The notes: generated by a model from the letters alone, not told the origin. DNA of 64,000 nt from Ailurus styani (GCA_002007465.1 LNAC01000019.1:2416236-2480235); one strand, 5' to 3'. Counted from the first letter of the stretch, positions 32,061-44,846 are shown. Translations and numbers: made by a program.

Positions 32061-33639
32061 AACTCCTGATAATAGTTATTTCTTGGAAGTATGTGGGAAA
32101 ATTTTATTTCTTTCATTAGATGTTTATTTACAGCTTTTTCTGCCTTGAGTATTTTTTGGTTTTTAAATGAGGAAAATAGTATAAAAATTAAAATAAGGAA
32201 AAGTCTTTGTTCTAATTGTTTTTAACCAGAACCATTAACTACATTGCTCACTTGAATATTTCAGGGGTGGAATGTTCATCTGTTTGTCTGTTCATCTGTT
32301 TATCTAAGAATTTTATTATTTTTTCTTTTTTCTTTCCTGAAGTTCAGCTTTTATTGATCTCAGTATTTATTAGCCCCATGTTTCAAAGTGAATGAGTAGG
32401 GGCAAGAGAAGGCAGATTCCCAGAACCTTCCCATGGTCTGGATTTGAATATAGCCTTTATAGTAAGAAGAAGGAAAAATCTTTTTGTTAATAGCAAATTT
32501 TTTTAAAATAAATTGTTTTTGTAGAGGTTAAATGTTGAGATTTTATGAGAACCAGCAGTAAAGCTTCTGACTGGCTTCTGGTTCTTTGTCTTTTCTAAAA
32601 GAGAATGTAGGAGCAGAATATGTGTGGGCAGAATATCAAAATGGCTTCCTGCTGGGTAAGTGAACTACCAGAGGGCTTCTTCCTAGGAGAGCCCAGGGGA
32701 GGAGAGCTATTGACCTGATGCAAAGAGCTTATAACTACTTTTACCCATAGACTCATTTTTCTCTAACCTAGTCTCTTCTGAAAGTTTCTCAGCCACGTGT
32801 TTGATATGCTTGAATATTTAAAAGGTTTCGGCTATAGAGTCATGAGCAAGCAGTGTACTTCAACAACTAATTGCTCCATGTGATGATGATGACATTGGGC
32901 TTGAAAATTACATCCAGATGTTTGCTGAAAAGAATCGAGTTCTTATAGATGTATGTTCCACTTGGTAGGCATGTAGAATTTTCTGCTTTTATCATATTAA
33001 CATAGGCCTTTTTATGTTTTGTTGTTGGCCCAGAACAATGGGAAATGAAATATAAGAAATTACACAGGGCACATGCATCCAGTCTTGGCTTTTTATCTTT
33101 GAAAATGTCTGATGGCTAAAGACTTTTCTTTTAATGACCTTTATGTAGGCTGAAATGCATTGATTTATGTCTCTTTAATTAACTCAAGAGAAGTTGTTTT
33201 TGACTGCTGAAGTGCTCAAAGCCCAAAATTGCTTTATTGAAGTTGGAGAGTTTGAAGTGAGTCTTACAACTTCCCCTTCCTCACCACACTATTCAGTCAT
33301 GATTGCATACAATCTATGCTGGACGATCACACTTTTAGGCGTTGATAGGGAAATGCAGTTTTTGTCGGAAAAGCACTGTGGCCCACCAAGATCCATTCAG
33401 GTCCCATGTCTTAAAAGTACATTGGCTGCAACATCAGATCCATAGTGAGACAGAGCTCATGCACTCAGGGGCAAGCACTGACTACATTCTGAGTGAGTAT
33501 ATTACTGTGATGAGCTTTAGAAAACATTTAGATTGCTTACTATTGAGTAGTCTGTGTTGAAATGATTTGCAGGAGGTCTCGAGAATGTGGGTACCTTCTT
33601 ATGCATCCACTCAGGAACTTAAATATTTTCTTTTATCTT
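32061..33639. other. Unique A+T-rich DNA, nothing recognised
   Basis: A T-rich low-complexity patch lies around 32,275-32,340. Otherwise there is no recognisable repeat or exon. Two overlapping frames at 33,194-33,560 have no domain I know. Confidence 0.35.
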
Positions 33640-34080
33640 TCTAGTTATAAAGGTGACACTCATTGTAGAAGATTTGGAAAATCTTGACAGGTTCTAAAAA
33701 AGAAAATTCAAATTGCCTGCAATCCCTAAACATAGAGGTAAATATTGTTAGTATTGGTTTTTATCTAGTCCCTTTTCTCCTGTATATTTTTACACTTATC
33801 ATAGTTGAGATCCCTAAGTATTGTAGTTCGCTTTTTTCACAAACATTATGTCATGATTATTTCCCTTAGCATTAAAAGTTCTTCAAAATATGTTTTGCAT
33901 TTATACTATTTAATCATAGAACCTCAAGAATTCCATATTTTTGGATATCTGGATTGTTTGCAGGTATTAATTATTATAAATAACGATGTATTGAACATCT
34001 TGTGCATACATTTTTGCTCATACACTTAACTGATTCTTTAGGACAGAATTTTATAAAGTGGAATTCACGATGCATTTCAA
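33640..34080 (-). mobile_element. Probable L1ME-type 3' fragment, antisense
   Basis: 'TTGGAAAATCTTGACAGGTT', 'CTGGATTGTTTGCAGGTATT', 'AACGATGTATTGAACATCTT' and 'TTTATAAAGTGGAATTCACG' follow the pattern of the reverse complement of L1ME 3' regions ('...TGCAATGAACATCCTTG...AGAAGTGGAATTGC'). Limits are approximate. Confidence 0.5.
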
Positions 34081-37000
34081 TAGTACATTTACAAAATTTT
34101 AAATTCTCATCATCTCGGGTACAACATACATCTATTTTACAGCACAGCAGATTTATTCCCTGGGAAATGATGAGGCTGAAAGTGGGAAGATTGTAAAAGC
34201 TTATAACATAAGAAGTTAGACTCTGTTCTGAGGTCCTGGTTAGCCATCCTGTTGCAGACTCTTGGCCATGTCTACTTCAGCACTCCGTGCCTTAATTTCT
34301 TCCTTTTGTAGAACAGTCAAATAATCCCACTCTCTTTCTTGTTGCCTTTTTAGACAATTTTAAAGTAGGCTGATTGACAAGAGTTTGTAAGGCACTTTGA
34401 AAATCTTAAAAGTGCCAGGGAAGAAAAAATAATGACAATCTCATAGTTTATTTTGTGTTCGGGAAACAAAATCAGATGCTTGGACCTCCAGTCGTTAGAG
34501 GCTTGGCTGGGAAAGCAGGAGACAATGAGACTGGCCAAAGCAGCACTAACTGTTCAGTATGATTTCAAAGGTATGCTAAGAGAACGAAAGCTCAGCCAAG
34601 AATTTATGACTCGGTCAGAGGCAAAGTTGAGAGCTATCACCTGCTTCAAGGAGGACAGCTTTGGATGAGTTCATATATATGCATGGCACACTGCTGCAGT
34701 CTAACTTTATGACTTTTAATGACTCCGACCACCTAATCACTTGTGAAAGGATGTGCTGGAGTTTGCCTTCACTCAGCTTGACAAGGTGATGGGAGGCATA
34801 TATCTTCCTTACATGAAAACACTTGTCAGTTGCATCATATTTGGTAAGACAAGCACCAATGTCACCTTGGGGGGAAAGAAAAGTAACTCAGCTGACATCC
34901 AATGCATATGAGTTTCCAATATGCTGCAACATAGCCTAATTTCAAGTGAAATATGCAAATACACCCTATTTTGTCTGTAGTTTTTATTTTCCTGATGCTT
35001 TCTCTAAGTGCCACATCTTCTGCTGATGGAAACATTGTGTAACTTCTTCTGAGCTGATGCATATTTAAATACGCAAGGTGAAGAATTTTCAGCCTTTGAG
35101 TAGAAGCAACATGGCAAACCAAATGCAAATCTCTCAGTCACCTGTTCTTGTTCGGTTTGTTTTTATTTTATTTTTGGGCTTGGGCTGCACTTATATAACC
35201 AGTTTGTTTTAGTTCAAACTACTGAGTTTTAGACTTTTTATGGGTAGTAGGTCAGTTGAGTGAAGTCAGTCTTATTAGGGTTTAGGACTAAGCTACGTGG
35301 GCAGCAGAGATATGACTGAGGGCATTGTGATGATGAAGAAAAGAGGAAGGAGCTGGATCATAAATTTATGTCTCTTTACTATTCCTTTCACTGAACTTGA
35401 AAAAAGAACACTAAGGCAAGTGTGTTTTGTAATCCCCATGATAGGTTTGTATATTTATTTGGTTTTGATTTTTAGATGATTTCGGCATTTGGGCAGCATA
35501 CCCAAAGAAATCTAAGCATAGGTGCATTCAAGGGACAAGTACAGATCAGGCAAGTATTCCAAATCAGAGCAGTGGGTTCGATGGCTTTCAGAGGGGTAGA
35601 GTCCTGTTTTGTAGGGAAAGGAAAGGTTAAATTGAAAGGGCTGCTGTTGAAAAGTTTTCGGTGCAAGCTTTGTCTGTAACAAAAGGAGAAAGGCATCAAG
35701 GCATCAAGGTATTTTTACGTGACTGCATTGTTGATTGCTAGAATGGTGTCCTATTGAAAACACATACATCCCTTGTAGACCATCACTTTCCCTAATAGAA
35801 TGACCTTGTTTTATAAGAAGATGAGTGGTCTCTCTTTGTGTACTTTAGAGGTCCTGATCTGCAACAGAGTTAACTTTGAATTTTCCAGGTTATTGGTAAA
35901 CACGTTAAGTTCAAGTCCCCTTAGTGTGCTTTCTCCATTTTGACTGAATATACATTTACTGCAATTGGTATTTTCTTATAACAAGCCAGTCAGCTGTTGC
36001 AAATACAGGGATCAAAGGTTCCATGTTATTTCTTGTATAAATCTCCTCCAGTTGCTGTTAGCCACATATATTTGTACATTTCTAAGTGGCTAGATTGGAC
36101 CCCTTCTCCAACTGATTGTTGTGTAGTAGAATTCTGCCTATTTTGGAAGCAAAAATTGCTGAGAGTTTGCTCATATGTGTAGAGCAAACAAAAGTTGTTT
36201 TCAATTTGATATAACTTTATTTAGATTCCACTGTTTCCCATCATGGAGGAATGAGGCCAGAGGATGTGCTGAGCCAAGTTGTTTCTCCACCCAAGAAACA
36301 AAAGAGTCCATCATCAGAATCTGACTTAAGTCTATGCACTACTAATGAAAAGTCGATGGTTACTTTATATGTTTTTTGGAGGTCAAGGAATAAAGAGCCA
36401 ACTGCCTGTAATTGTCCCCATGGTAGCCTAAGATCAGCACACAGACAGTGATGTGATATAGTTCCATGTACAGTGCTACGTGTCAGAGAAAGAGACTTTA
36501 CATACTCAGATAAAAATATATCCAGAGTTAGAAGGCCCATCTGAATACTGTTCCAGAAAATAGTAGGTAAAAATTATATTTGGCTTTTCACTATAATTCA
36601 AAAAGGGACAAAATATCAAGTTTGTGTTTTGTGCCCATCCACAGAAATATGTTTTTCTTAAAACCACTAATCAGAACATATGAGAGATAGCCATATAGTT
36701 TACCATGTTAATGAGAACATAGCTCTTGGAAGCTGGTAGGCCGTGTTGAAAATTTTCATTTTAAATTTCAAGCCTTGGTTTCTTCCAGAAACTCAACATT
36801 CATGACAATGCAGTATTCTTTGTTTTTTTGTTTTTTTTTTTTTTTACTATTTCCTTTTCGAAAGTTGGTCAAAGTTGTATTCCAGTAATCATCCAATTAT
36901 GAGTTTGATTTCTTAAAAATTAGAAGTCATTTGAGAATGAAAAAAGCCAACATCAGTGTTAATTTGACATGAAATACATGTTAGGAAAACAAACTTTCTC

Positions 37001-39404
37001 TCATCATGCAGTTGTCTCTCACCAGCTAGCTAGGAAAAATGATCTCCTTTTGCGTTTATTATTGTGTAGCTCCTTCCACATTTGGTCCATTGGCTACACG
37101 TTTCCTGCTCTTGCTATTGTTCAGTGGTGGAAGAGGCAAACAAAGGAAGTGCACTGAATTGTCACATGACTGTTTGGGGTAGTCATGAGCAACATTTTCC
37201 TCTTGTATGAAACAATAACATTTAAATTTTGTGGTTATGTATCATGAGTGTCTGACAGCAGAAACCGTTGTGATTGGCAGGCAGTAGATTAAATTTATGG
37301 GTTTTAGGCTTTTTTTTTTCTTAATAAGGATACCTTGAGAAAGTCCAAGGGAAATGAAAGTCAGTTTTGTCATCTCGCACAGATTTCAAAGGCAGGGGGC
37401 TACACTAGGGCTTGAAAGGTCTATATTACAGTGCTGCTGTCTAGCCATACTTGACAATGAGACATACTGTATTTGCTCACGGTGCTGGAGTTTATCATGC
37501 AAGAAGAGTAATTATATTTGAATTGTGTCAGCCAGCCACCCTAAAATGAAGGAACGTCAACGAATGTTGCTCCAAGGAGAAGGAAATGATTAGTTATAAT
37601 TATACTCAGTGTCCAAGAAAAATGCTTCATTCCCTCATTCTGTTGCAAAGGGGAGAGGGGAAAAAAATCCAACAAAAATTTTTCAGTACTTCTCAGTATT
37701 TTTTAAAACTTTTAAGGTGGCCATTTATTGTAAGAATTTCAGATAAGCTTTCTGGTGTGACCATTTATTTAACTATCTGAGAACCTGCTTGGTTTATGCA
37801 CAATTTTTAGCGATAAAAAATAGGTAACATGTAATACATCTTCTAGATTTTTCTTCCTCACCATTCGTAGACAGTCTCCTAGCAGGGAAATATTAGACAA
37901 TAGGAAGTAAATTTCTTAATTTGCCTAAATGTGGTTTCATCTACATATACCAGAGAACAAAATATGGGTTTGTAGCCACTTATGAATATGGTGATTTGAT
38001 TTATAATTCTTGTCATACAAACTGTTTGCTTGAGATGATGGGTTGAATACCCTGGAGTGTTCCTACTTTTGTGTGTGTGTAGGGTCAGTGAATTGTTACC
38101 TAAACTTAGCTTACATTTCTTAAAAATAGACATTTTGAAGTTCATGTGTCATTGAGACTTTTGAGTTGGTGAGTTTTGCTGTATATTCATTTTTATTGTG
38201 TAGCTTCCCATAACTAGTTTAGAGTGAGAATTTTATGGGTATTAATTCATTGGTCAGTTCTCATAGTGGTTGATATCTATAATTTTCTATGTACAACTTT
38301 TTTTTCAATTTAGCAATTTTTTATAATGTTGAGATAATGACATGGTTCATGGACATGGATTATCCTCCAAATAAGTTATTATTCTCCTTATAAGAATTCA
38401 CTTTATTTATAATTATTGACATTTGTATGGTTTCAGTAACTTCCGAAGGCATTCTCGTGTAACCAGTGTTATAAGTTATGTTGAGTAGAGATAATGGATT
38501 TAAAAAGGATGATGTTCCCAAGTTGTATTTGTTGAAAAAACAACTTAGTTCTAGCTAATTTTTTTTTGTACTAGGCATTTTTATATGTTATTTAATTTCC
38601 TTGGCAGTAAATGTAATGGTCAATACATTTTAAATATTGCTGCTATGATGTAAGTAATACAATGTGTCAGGTTTTGTAACTATAATTATATAGTTAATAT
38701 GTACATATTTTCATTGGAAATAGAAATAATAGTGAAAGATTTTTAAAAATACTAGATTGACAAAAGTCATAGAGACGCTCTAGTTTCCACAGTAGCATCT
38801 GGTTGGGTGACTATTATGAATCACTCAGAATGGCTTTGATTAGTTGTTTTTAATAAGGTAGTTTACCTTTCACAGAGTTTTGCAAAGTCTTATCAGACAA
38901 TGTGCAGTGTAGCTGTGTCTAATCTATATAAAGTGAACTGGGGACAAAGCATAGTCTTCATTCAACTCAAACCCCACTATTTCACCTTAAACAGCTAGGT
39001 CATTGAGGAAGAATATATATATAGATAATTGCTTTTCTTCTCAGCTGCTCAGTCCATACCCAGGACATGTAGCAAAGCAATGAAACTGTTCCCTGAAGTA
39101 ACTGCCCTGTTGGGGGGTGTGGTGGGCTGTGGGCTATTTCAGGGATGACCCCGATTCCGTAAGTTAAATACAAATGTACGATGTGAGCACTGTTGCTACT
39201 GTGAACTGTTTAGATGGTCTTCCCTTGCTGTGATTTTCTTTTTTTCCCTTCTGTGTGTTTTAATGTACTCAGACCCTAAATAGATTTTACAAATGAAAAA
39301 TTTCAGTGTAAGATTTTTAAGATTTCCAAATTGTACTCGACTATAAATATTACAGCTTAAGGATATCATCAAGCTATAATTTTTTGTTATGTCTTTTAAA
39401 ATGC
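34081..39404. other. 5.3 kb of unique DNA without recognisable repeats
   Basis: This is the longest repeat-poor block in the window. I see no Can-SINE, no clear L1 tail, and no exon I can name. Frames up to 99 residues (minus, 36,241-36,540) have no recognisable domain. A T-run occurs at 36,820-36,846. It could hold conserved non-coding sequence, but that cannot be judged from one genome. Confidence 0.4.
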
Positions 39405-39412
39405 CACAGATG

Positions 39413-39633
39413 GGGGTGCCCGGGTGGCTCAGTCAGCTGAGCAGCCAACTCTTAATTTCAGCTTGGGTCATGATCTCAGGGTTCTGAGATTGAGGCCCAT
39501 GTTGGGCTCTGCAGTCAGTGCAGAGTCTGCTTGGAATTCTCTGTCCCTCTCCCCTTCTCCCCTGCCCCTCCCCCTGCTTGCGTGCATGCTCCTCCTCTCT
39601 CTCCAAATAAATAAATACAATCTTAAAAAAAAA
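39413..39633 (+). mobile_element. Can-SINE, sense, older type
   Basis: The head 'GGTGCCCGGGTGGCTCAGTC' with 'AGCTGAGCAGCCAACTCTTA', a long CT-rich middle and the tail 'CAAATAAATAAATACAATCT' are present. The flanks 'CACAGATG' (39,405-39,412) and 'CACTGATG' (39,636-39,643) suggest a decayed target duplication. Confidence 0.88.
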
Positions 39634-40087
39634 GTCACTGATGAATTTTATCTTTAGATATGGCTGTTTGTTTAAATATATTGGTTTATCCTAACATCAG
39701 TAACTATTGCTGCAAAGTCCTTTATGCTTTTTCAATTTTTTTTATCAAGTACACAGAATTGAGTCAGGGGTGGTCCTCATTCATGGCTCACTATGTCTGA
39801 GGTTGTTTGGTGCAAGCCTCTCTTTTGTTTCCTTTTGTTTTCTCATGTGATGCCTAATTTCCACTCCCATTCTCTAGCCCCGTAGACACTCTGCTCTAAT
39901 GTATTTAATGTATATTCTTGCAATTCATGTCTCATATATGTCTGTGTGTATAGAAACACATAAAAATATATAATATATAAAACTGTATATAAACAAATTT
40001 AAGTATACCCTTAAAAATATAGTATTGTATGAATAGGTTTTAACATTTATATAAATGGTATTATGCTATATATCTAATTCAGCTTCT

Positions 40088-40088
40088 T

Positions 40089-40127
<39 letters not shown>

Positions 40128-40129
40128 TA
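40088..40129. repeat. (TTTA)n tetranucleotide array at a SINE tail
   Basis: About ten TTTA units adjoin the T-tail side of the antisense Can-SINE. Such arrays commonly grow from the AAAT-rich tail of Can-SINEs. Confidence 0.9.
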
Positions 40130-40309
40130 TTTTTAAAAAGATTTTATTTATTTGTCAGAGAGAGAGAGCACAGGTCGGGAGAGTGGCAGGCAGAGGGAGA
40201 AGCTGGCTCCCTGCTAAGCAAGGATCCCGAAGCAGGACTTAATCTAAGGACCTGGGTTCATGACCTGAGCCGAAGGCAGATGCTTAACAACTGAACCACC
40301 CAGGTGTCC
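40091..40309 (-). mobile_element. Can-SINE, antisense, with expanded tail
   Basis: The (TTTA)n tail, 'AAAAAGATTTTATTTATTTG', a GA-rich middle, 'CATGACCTGAGCCGAAGGCA' and the head 'GAACCACCCAGGTGTCCC' are present. The target duplication is not clear (possibly AGCTTCTTTT / AGTTTCTTAC). Confidence 0.88.
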
Positions 40310-40693
40310 CAGTTTCTTACTTTTAAAAAATTAAAAATTATATTTAATTATGTTTCTGAACCATTTTTATGTTGCTAAGTGAAAGTCTGGCTCATGAATT
40401 CTGCCTCTGACTTTGTACTCCATTGTGTGCATATTCAGTATTTTACCATTCCCTAGAAATGGATACTGTTGTTTCCCCCTCTATTTACAACCGTAAATTC
40501 CTGTACATATTTTTGTGGACATAAGAGGATATATTTAGAAGAAGCCTTGCTGGGTTGGGGGCATGTGTCCATTTCCTTTCAATAAAGACTTTTCAATCAA
40601 AATTTTGCCTGATGAATGAATGTTGGTTTACATTTGGGAATTACCTAGAATCTTTCCACCCCACTTGCTTGGGCTTTAAAATCACATTACTGG

Positions 40694-40885
40694 GGGCGCC
40701 TGGGTGGCTCAGTGGGTTAAAGCCTCTGCTTTCAGCTCAGGTCATGATCTCAGGGTCCTGGGATCGAGGCCCGCATCGGGCTCCCTGCTCAGCGGGGAGC
40801 CTGCTTCCCCCCCCCCTCTGCCTGCCTCTCTGCCTCCTTGTGATCTCTCTCCCTCTGTGAAATAAATAAATAAAATCTTTAAAAA
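40694..40885 (+). mobile_element. Young Can-SINE with perfect 16-bp target duplication
   Basis: The head 'GGGCGCCTGGGTGGCTCAGT', then 'GGGTTAAAGCCTCTGCTTTC', a C run, CT-rich middle and 'AAATAAATAAATAAAATCTT' are present. 'AAAATCACATTACTGG' is perfect at 40,678-40,693 and 40,886-40,901. It is a mustelid-type young copy. Confidence 0.94.
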
Positions 40886-40901
40886 AAAATCACATTACTG
40901 G

Positions 40902-43364
40902 ATATCTTAGAAAGAAAAATTTGTCCATATTTTCCTTTTTTACATTAGCTAATTGGTTACCAGTATAAATACACTTCAAGCCATTGTTACTTTCTTAAAA
41001 CTAAGGGATAAAATTGTTGGGGCTTTATATTAAATTGTGGAAAATATTTATCCTAGCATTATAATCAACAAGTCTAGTTTTGCAAGCTGATGTTTATTTT
41101 TTTAATGATTCAGCATTTACTTAGATGACTAATAAAATAACTTCAATCGTGTATTGACCATTTGAATGCATTTCTTTTGCCTGCTCATATAGTAAACAAT
41201 GAGCTGAAGAGTGTCCAGAGTGCACAGTTGTGCTGTGTGTGTGTGTGTGTGTGTGTAAGTGCCTGCCTGAGCTCTTCATTTCCTGAGCTTGTCCTTATCA
41301 GAATTTATTCCTTAATTTACATATACTGTGTGTCACCCAAATTCAATAAGCAATCCAAAACAAGAGTTTCAGAAAGGAAGTGAAAGTGATGTTTGATGAC
41401 TCTTATTTGCTGAATACTTTTGTCAAGCCCCATTGCCCGAAGAGCCCCTGTTTCAGTGAGTCCTTGGCTGGGTTGCTGAGCATCTTTTGTTTAGTGCAAA
41501 TAAAGACCTTACATGAGTTACCTTTTCATCCAGGTGGAGGGGTCTGTTTATGCAGGATAAGCAGTGACTGGAAAAGCTAGACCGAGAACCTCTGATCGAT
41601 TTCTTTTGGGGAATTGTATAAATTTATAAAATGGCTTTAAGTGCTGTTTTCTGTTATGTTTTATTTTCCTATCCTTCCTAGTGTATCTGTACTCTGAATA
41701 GCAAAAAGTGCAATGAACATGGTTGAAAAGAAGTATGTTATTTAGCTTGATCATGAGAAAGCTGTTACATGATTTAGATAAAACCTAACTAGCCATTTCT
41801 TAATTTAAGAGATTTGGTTATAATTTCAAACAACACCATTTTTTCCCCTCTATGTAGGAGGAAAAAAAGTGAATATCTTAGGCATTCTGCTCTGGCACAG
41901 CTGTATTGATAGCCCGCCACTCTAACTTGAAGCATTGGATAGAAACAGTGATTTCTTCTTCTATTTCCATTGTAACTTTTCTTAGTATCTTTTTAAAAAA
42001 TTAGCTGACATTAACAGTGATTTATATAACAATTATTGAACCCCCTTTTTCAGGAACTAAATATTTGAACAGATTTCGCAGCAATAATAAAATCAAATTC
42101 TTTAACTTTTAATGTACATCTTTTAAAGATTCCGAACACCCTATTTGGAACTGAAAAGTCCTTTCTGGCTTGCATTGGGGCTGGGCATGGTTATTAATTC
42201 ATTAGGGAATGGTGGATCCACTCTTCAGCTCTTCTGCCTTTCTTTGGTCCTGAGAGCCAAGGGGAGAGGGGAGGAGGGGTGATGGGGGGAAGACAGTGAA
42301 GGGAAGAGGGAGACAGGGAGACAAAGCCTGAGAAGGAGACGATGACATTAGAGGTGACACATAGCTATCATGAGCTTCCTCAGTCTGAGGGGAAGAATAA
42401 TGAAGGGTTTTCCCTGCCTTCTACAGCCCGAGGACAACCCTATGGCCACAGCACCTTTTCTAATCCCATTTTCTGTGTGCTGCATGTCATAATCTGTAAG
42501 GCACTGGTTCCAAGTGAAAACACTGAATCCAAACAGTGACTGGGTCTTGTATTTATTTGCACTTTAAAACTAGTGTGTGGGAAAACTTATTCTTAAAAAA
42601 AAAAAGAGAGAGGGGCAGCCGCAAAACAGTGGCATGAATATGTTGACATTTAACTGGAGTCACTGGACCAGCAAGCCTTCCGATTGTCGTCCTCTGATTT
42701 AGAGTAGCATTTTGCCCATGAGAGAAAAGCATATGGTCTCTTTCAAACTTTTAATAAAAATGTAACCCCTTTGGACTCTCTTTATTTCTTGCAGTTTAGG
42801 GCCCTGTGTAACAATAGACAGTTGTCCTAGAGTCTGGCTGACGCTAAGCACCCCAATGCCTACAGAACCCGGGAAGGCTCCAACCACAAGACTCTGAGTG
42901 GGAAAGAGGCAGAACAGTTTGAACAGTTTTCCTAGATGCAGGGACCTGGGAGGCAGCATGTGAAAAGTACCAGGGGTGTATACTGCATGTTGTTTTGTAC
43001 ACGAAGACAGTTGGTAATAGCCAAGTAAGAAGACCCTGTGCACGCTGCACGACGAAATAGCCACTTGCCAACTTTCCTTGCCTGGTGAGTAGAACAGTCA
43101 GTGGACTAAATGATTTTATCAGTCTGCAGGGAGAGAATCGGTGGTTTAAAAGTGTGGAAGAGTCTGTGTGCATATTTTGAAGGTATGAATAGTCTTTGTA
43201 AACGTCTTGGGAATTAGGTGCGAAGAGGGCCAGATAGGAACCAGAGAGAGGAGGTGATTCTTCAGTGCGACAGCCGGCAGGGCAGGGGCCAAGCAGGGAA
43301 ACTGGAAAACAGGCGTTTGTGTCTGCCTGTCGGGAAAGGAGTGTTCCAGCCAGACCTTAAGAAA
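40902..43364. other. Unique DNA with one (TG)n microsatellite
   Basis: About 2.5 kb without a recognisable mobile element. A (TG)n run is at 41,234-41,256. A purine-rich patch lies at 42,240-42,340. A segment bounded by splice-like signals lies at 42,795-43,084 but has no coding frame I can support. Confidence 0.35.
41234..41256. repeat. (TG)n microsatellite
   Basis: A pure run of about 11 TG units. Confidence 0.9.
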
Positions 43365-43628
43365 GACGAACTTGGAAAAAGCCTAACCTAGACATTTTGT
43401 AAATGATGATTAATCATGATAGTTGTAAATATCTTTTTTTTTAAAAGATTTTATTTATTCATTTGACACAGAGAGAGAGATTACAAGTAGGCAGAGAGGC
43501 AGGCAGAGAGAGAGGAGAGAGGAGGAAGCAGGCTCCCTGCTGAGCAGAGAGCCCGATGACGAACTTGGAAAAAGCCTAACCTAGACATTTTGTAAATGAT
43601 GATTAATCATGATAGCTGTAAATATCTT
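43365..43628. repeat. 71-bp direct repeats flanking a truncated SINE
   Basis: Bases 43,365-43,435 and 43,558-43,628 are the same 71-bp sequence with one mismatch (AGTTGTA versus AGCTGTA). They flank the SINE fragment at 43,436-43,557, so they behave as a very long target-site duplication. Confidence 0.9.
43436..43557 (-). mobile_element. 5'-truncated Can-SINE, antisense
   Basis: On the plus strand it begins with a T tail and 'AAAAGATTTTATTTATTCAT', passes through the GA-rich middle, and stops at 'GCTGAGCAGAGAGCCCGAT', so the whole tRNA-derived head with the Pol III boxes is missing. It sits between the 71-bp direct repeats. Confidence 0.9.
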
Positions 43629-44846
43629 GATGATACAGAAAAATGGTGTGATCATGGTTAAAAAAAATCATTATTTAGACCTTTTGTCCTTTTAATTCTA
43701 TGGGCAGGATGTTCACTATTTCACTCTTTCTTCAAAGTCTGGCCATTGGAGATGTATTAAGAATGTACTGCAACATTTTATTATGAGATTGTATTTACTT
43801 TTTGCAGGTATAAACCAAAAAGAGTAATGCATTTTGAGCTGGGTTACCTACTAGGAATAGCTTGTGACAAAGTATTAATAATATTAAGTATCTTCTAATA
43901 AAATAGATAAAATAATTTAAAAATAAAAAAAATGCTGGAGAAAAAGCTTTTAGATGAATATTAATTTATCTTTAAAAATGTTCCTTATCCCATTGAACTT
44001 CTTTCTTTTCCTTGTGGCCAGTTTGGGTGCACTTAATTTCTTTGTTGGTTCACTTTCTAGGGCTACAGATTTGCTTTTTGTAATTATGTAACAGTTCCAA
44101 AGGAAAATACTTAGTTCACTTTTGATTTAATAGGATTTCTTGACTGAAGATTGGAGAATTGGTTTAAAAATCCACAAGTGCATACTAAACATTTTGCAGC
44201 ATTTTGTTTGTTGAAGCAGTAGTAGGAGTCTTCTACTTTCAAAAAAAAATATGGACTAAGGATGTGTAGGGGGAAAAAAAAGCTACTGATCCAACCCTTA
44301 GTCATCTAATAACTTGGTCAAAAGGCTGTTTGTTATAATTCTCCAAGTGTATTGTCTGGTTCCTGGAACTCAGTTATTAATAGACCTGGCTTATCAACTT
44401 AGAGGAAGAATGATGGGCCATCCTTATCCAAAATAAAACCATTTTTTATATCAACATTTTTTCAGTTAGATTATAATTTAGCTTTCATATCTAATAGAGT
44501 TGACTAGCTCTCATTAGAATATCATTATTTTTATTCTTTTCTATCTGGTAATTATTTATAAAGAAAACACAAAAACATTACACAGAGACCATTTCAGGTC
44601 ATTTATCTTTGTGTGTATTTAATGGAATTTTGGCTCATTTAGTACATCCTCATTTCAGAAGAATTAATGGAGATACCCCAGAGGATAAATAAGCAGAATC
44701 GCTTGTGTGCTTTACTAAGCTAATTTCCTATTTTAAAAATGATAATGTTCTATCAAGTTCTCCAGTCACTTCATCTTAGAATAACGTGAATACTGTGATA
44801 GGTATAATTTTATAATTTCTGTTAAATTATGGATACAGACTTTGGT
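43629..44846. other. Unique A+T-rich DNA, nothing recognised
   Basis: About 1.2 kb without a repeat I can name or a credible exon. Confidence 0.35.

Larger units (their letters stand above)
39720..40550 (-). mobile_element. Possible L1ME-type fragments, antisense, split by a SINE
   Basis: The text on both sides of the SINE at 40,091-40,309 ('GGTTTTAACATTTATATAAA', 'TACTCCATTGTGTGCATATT', 'CCTGTACATATTTTTGTGGA') resembles reversed L1ME 3' sequence. Divergence is high and the family is uncertain. Confidence 0.35.

Noticed and set aside
36241..36540. 99-residue minus-strand frame as a possible exon
   Set aside because: No domain is recognisable, frames overlap on both strands, and no convincing splice sites bound it.
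40694..40885. tRNA-like gene with Pol III boxes
   Set aside because: The tRNA-like head belongs to a Can-SINE with A tail and target duplication; there is no complete cloverleaf tRNA gene here or at other SINE heads.
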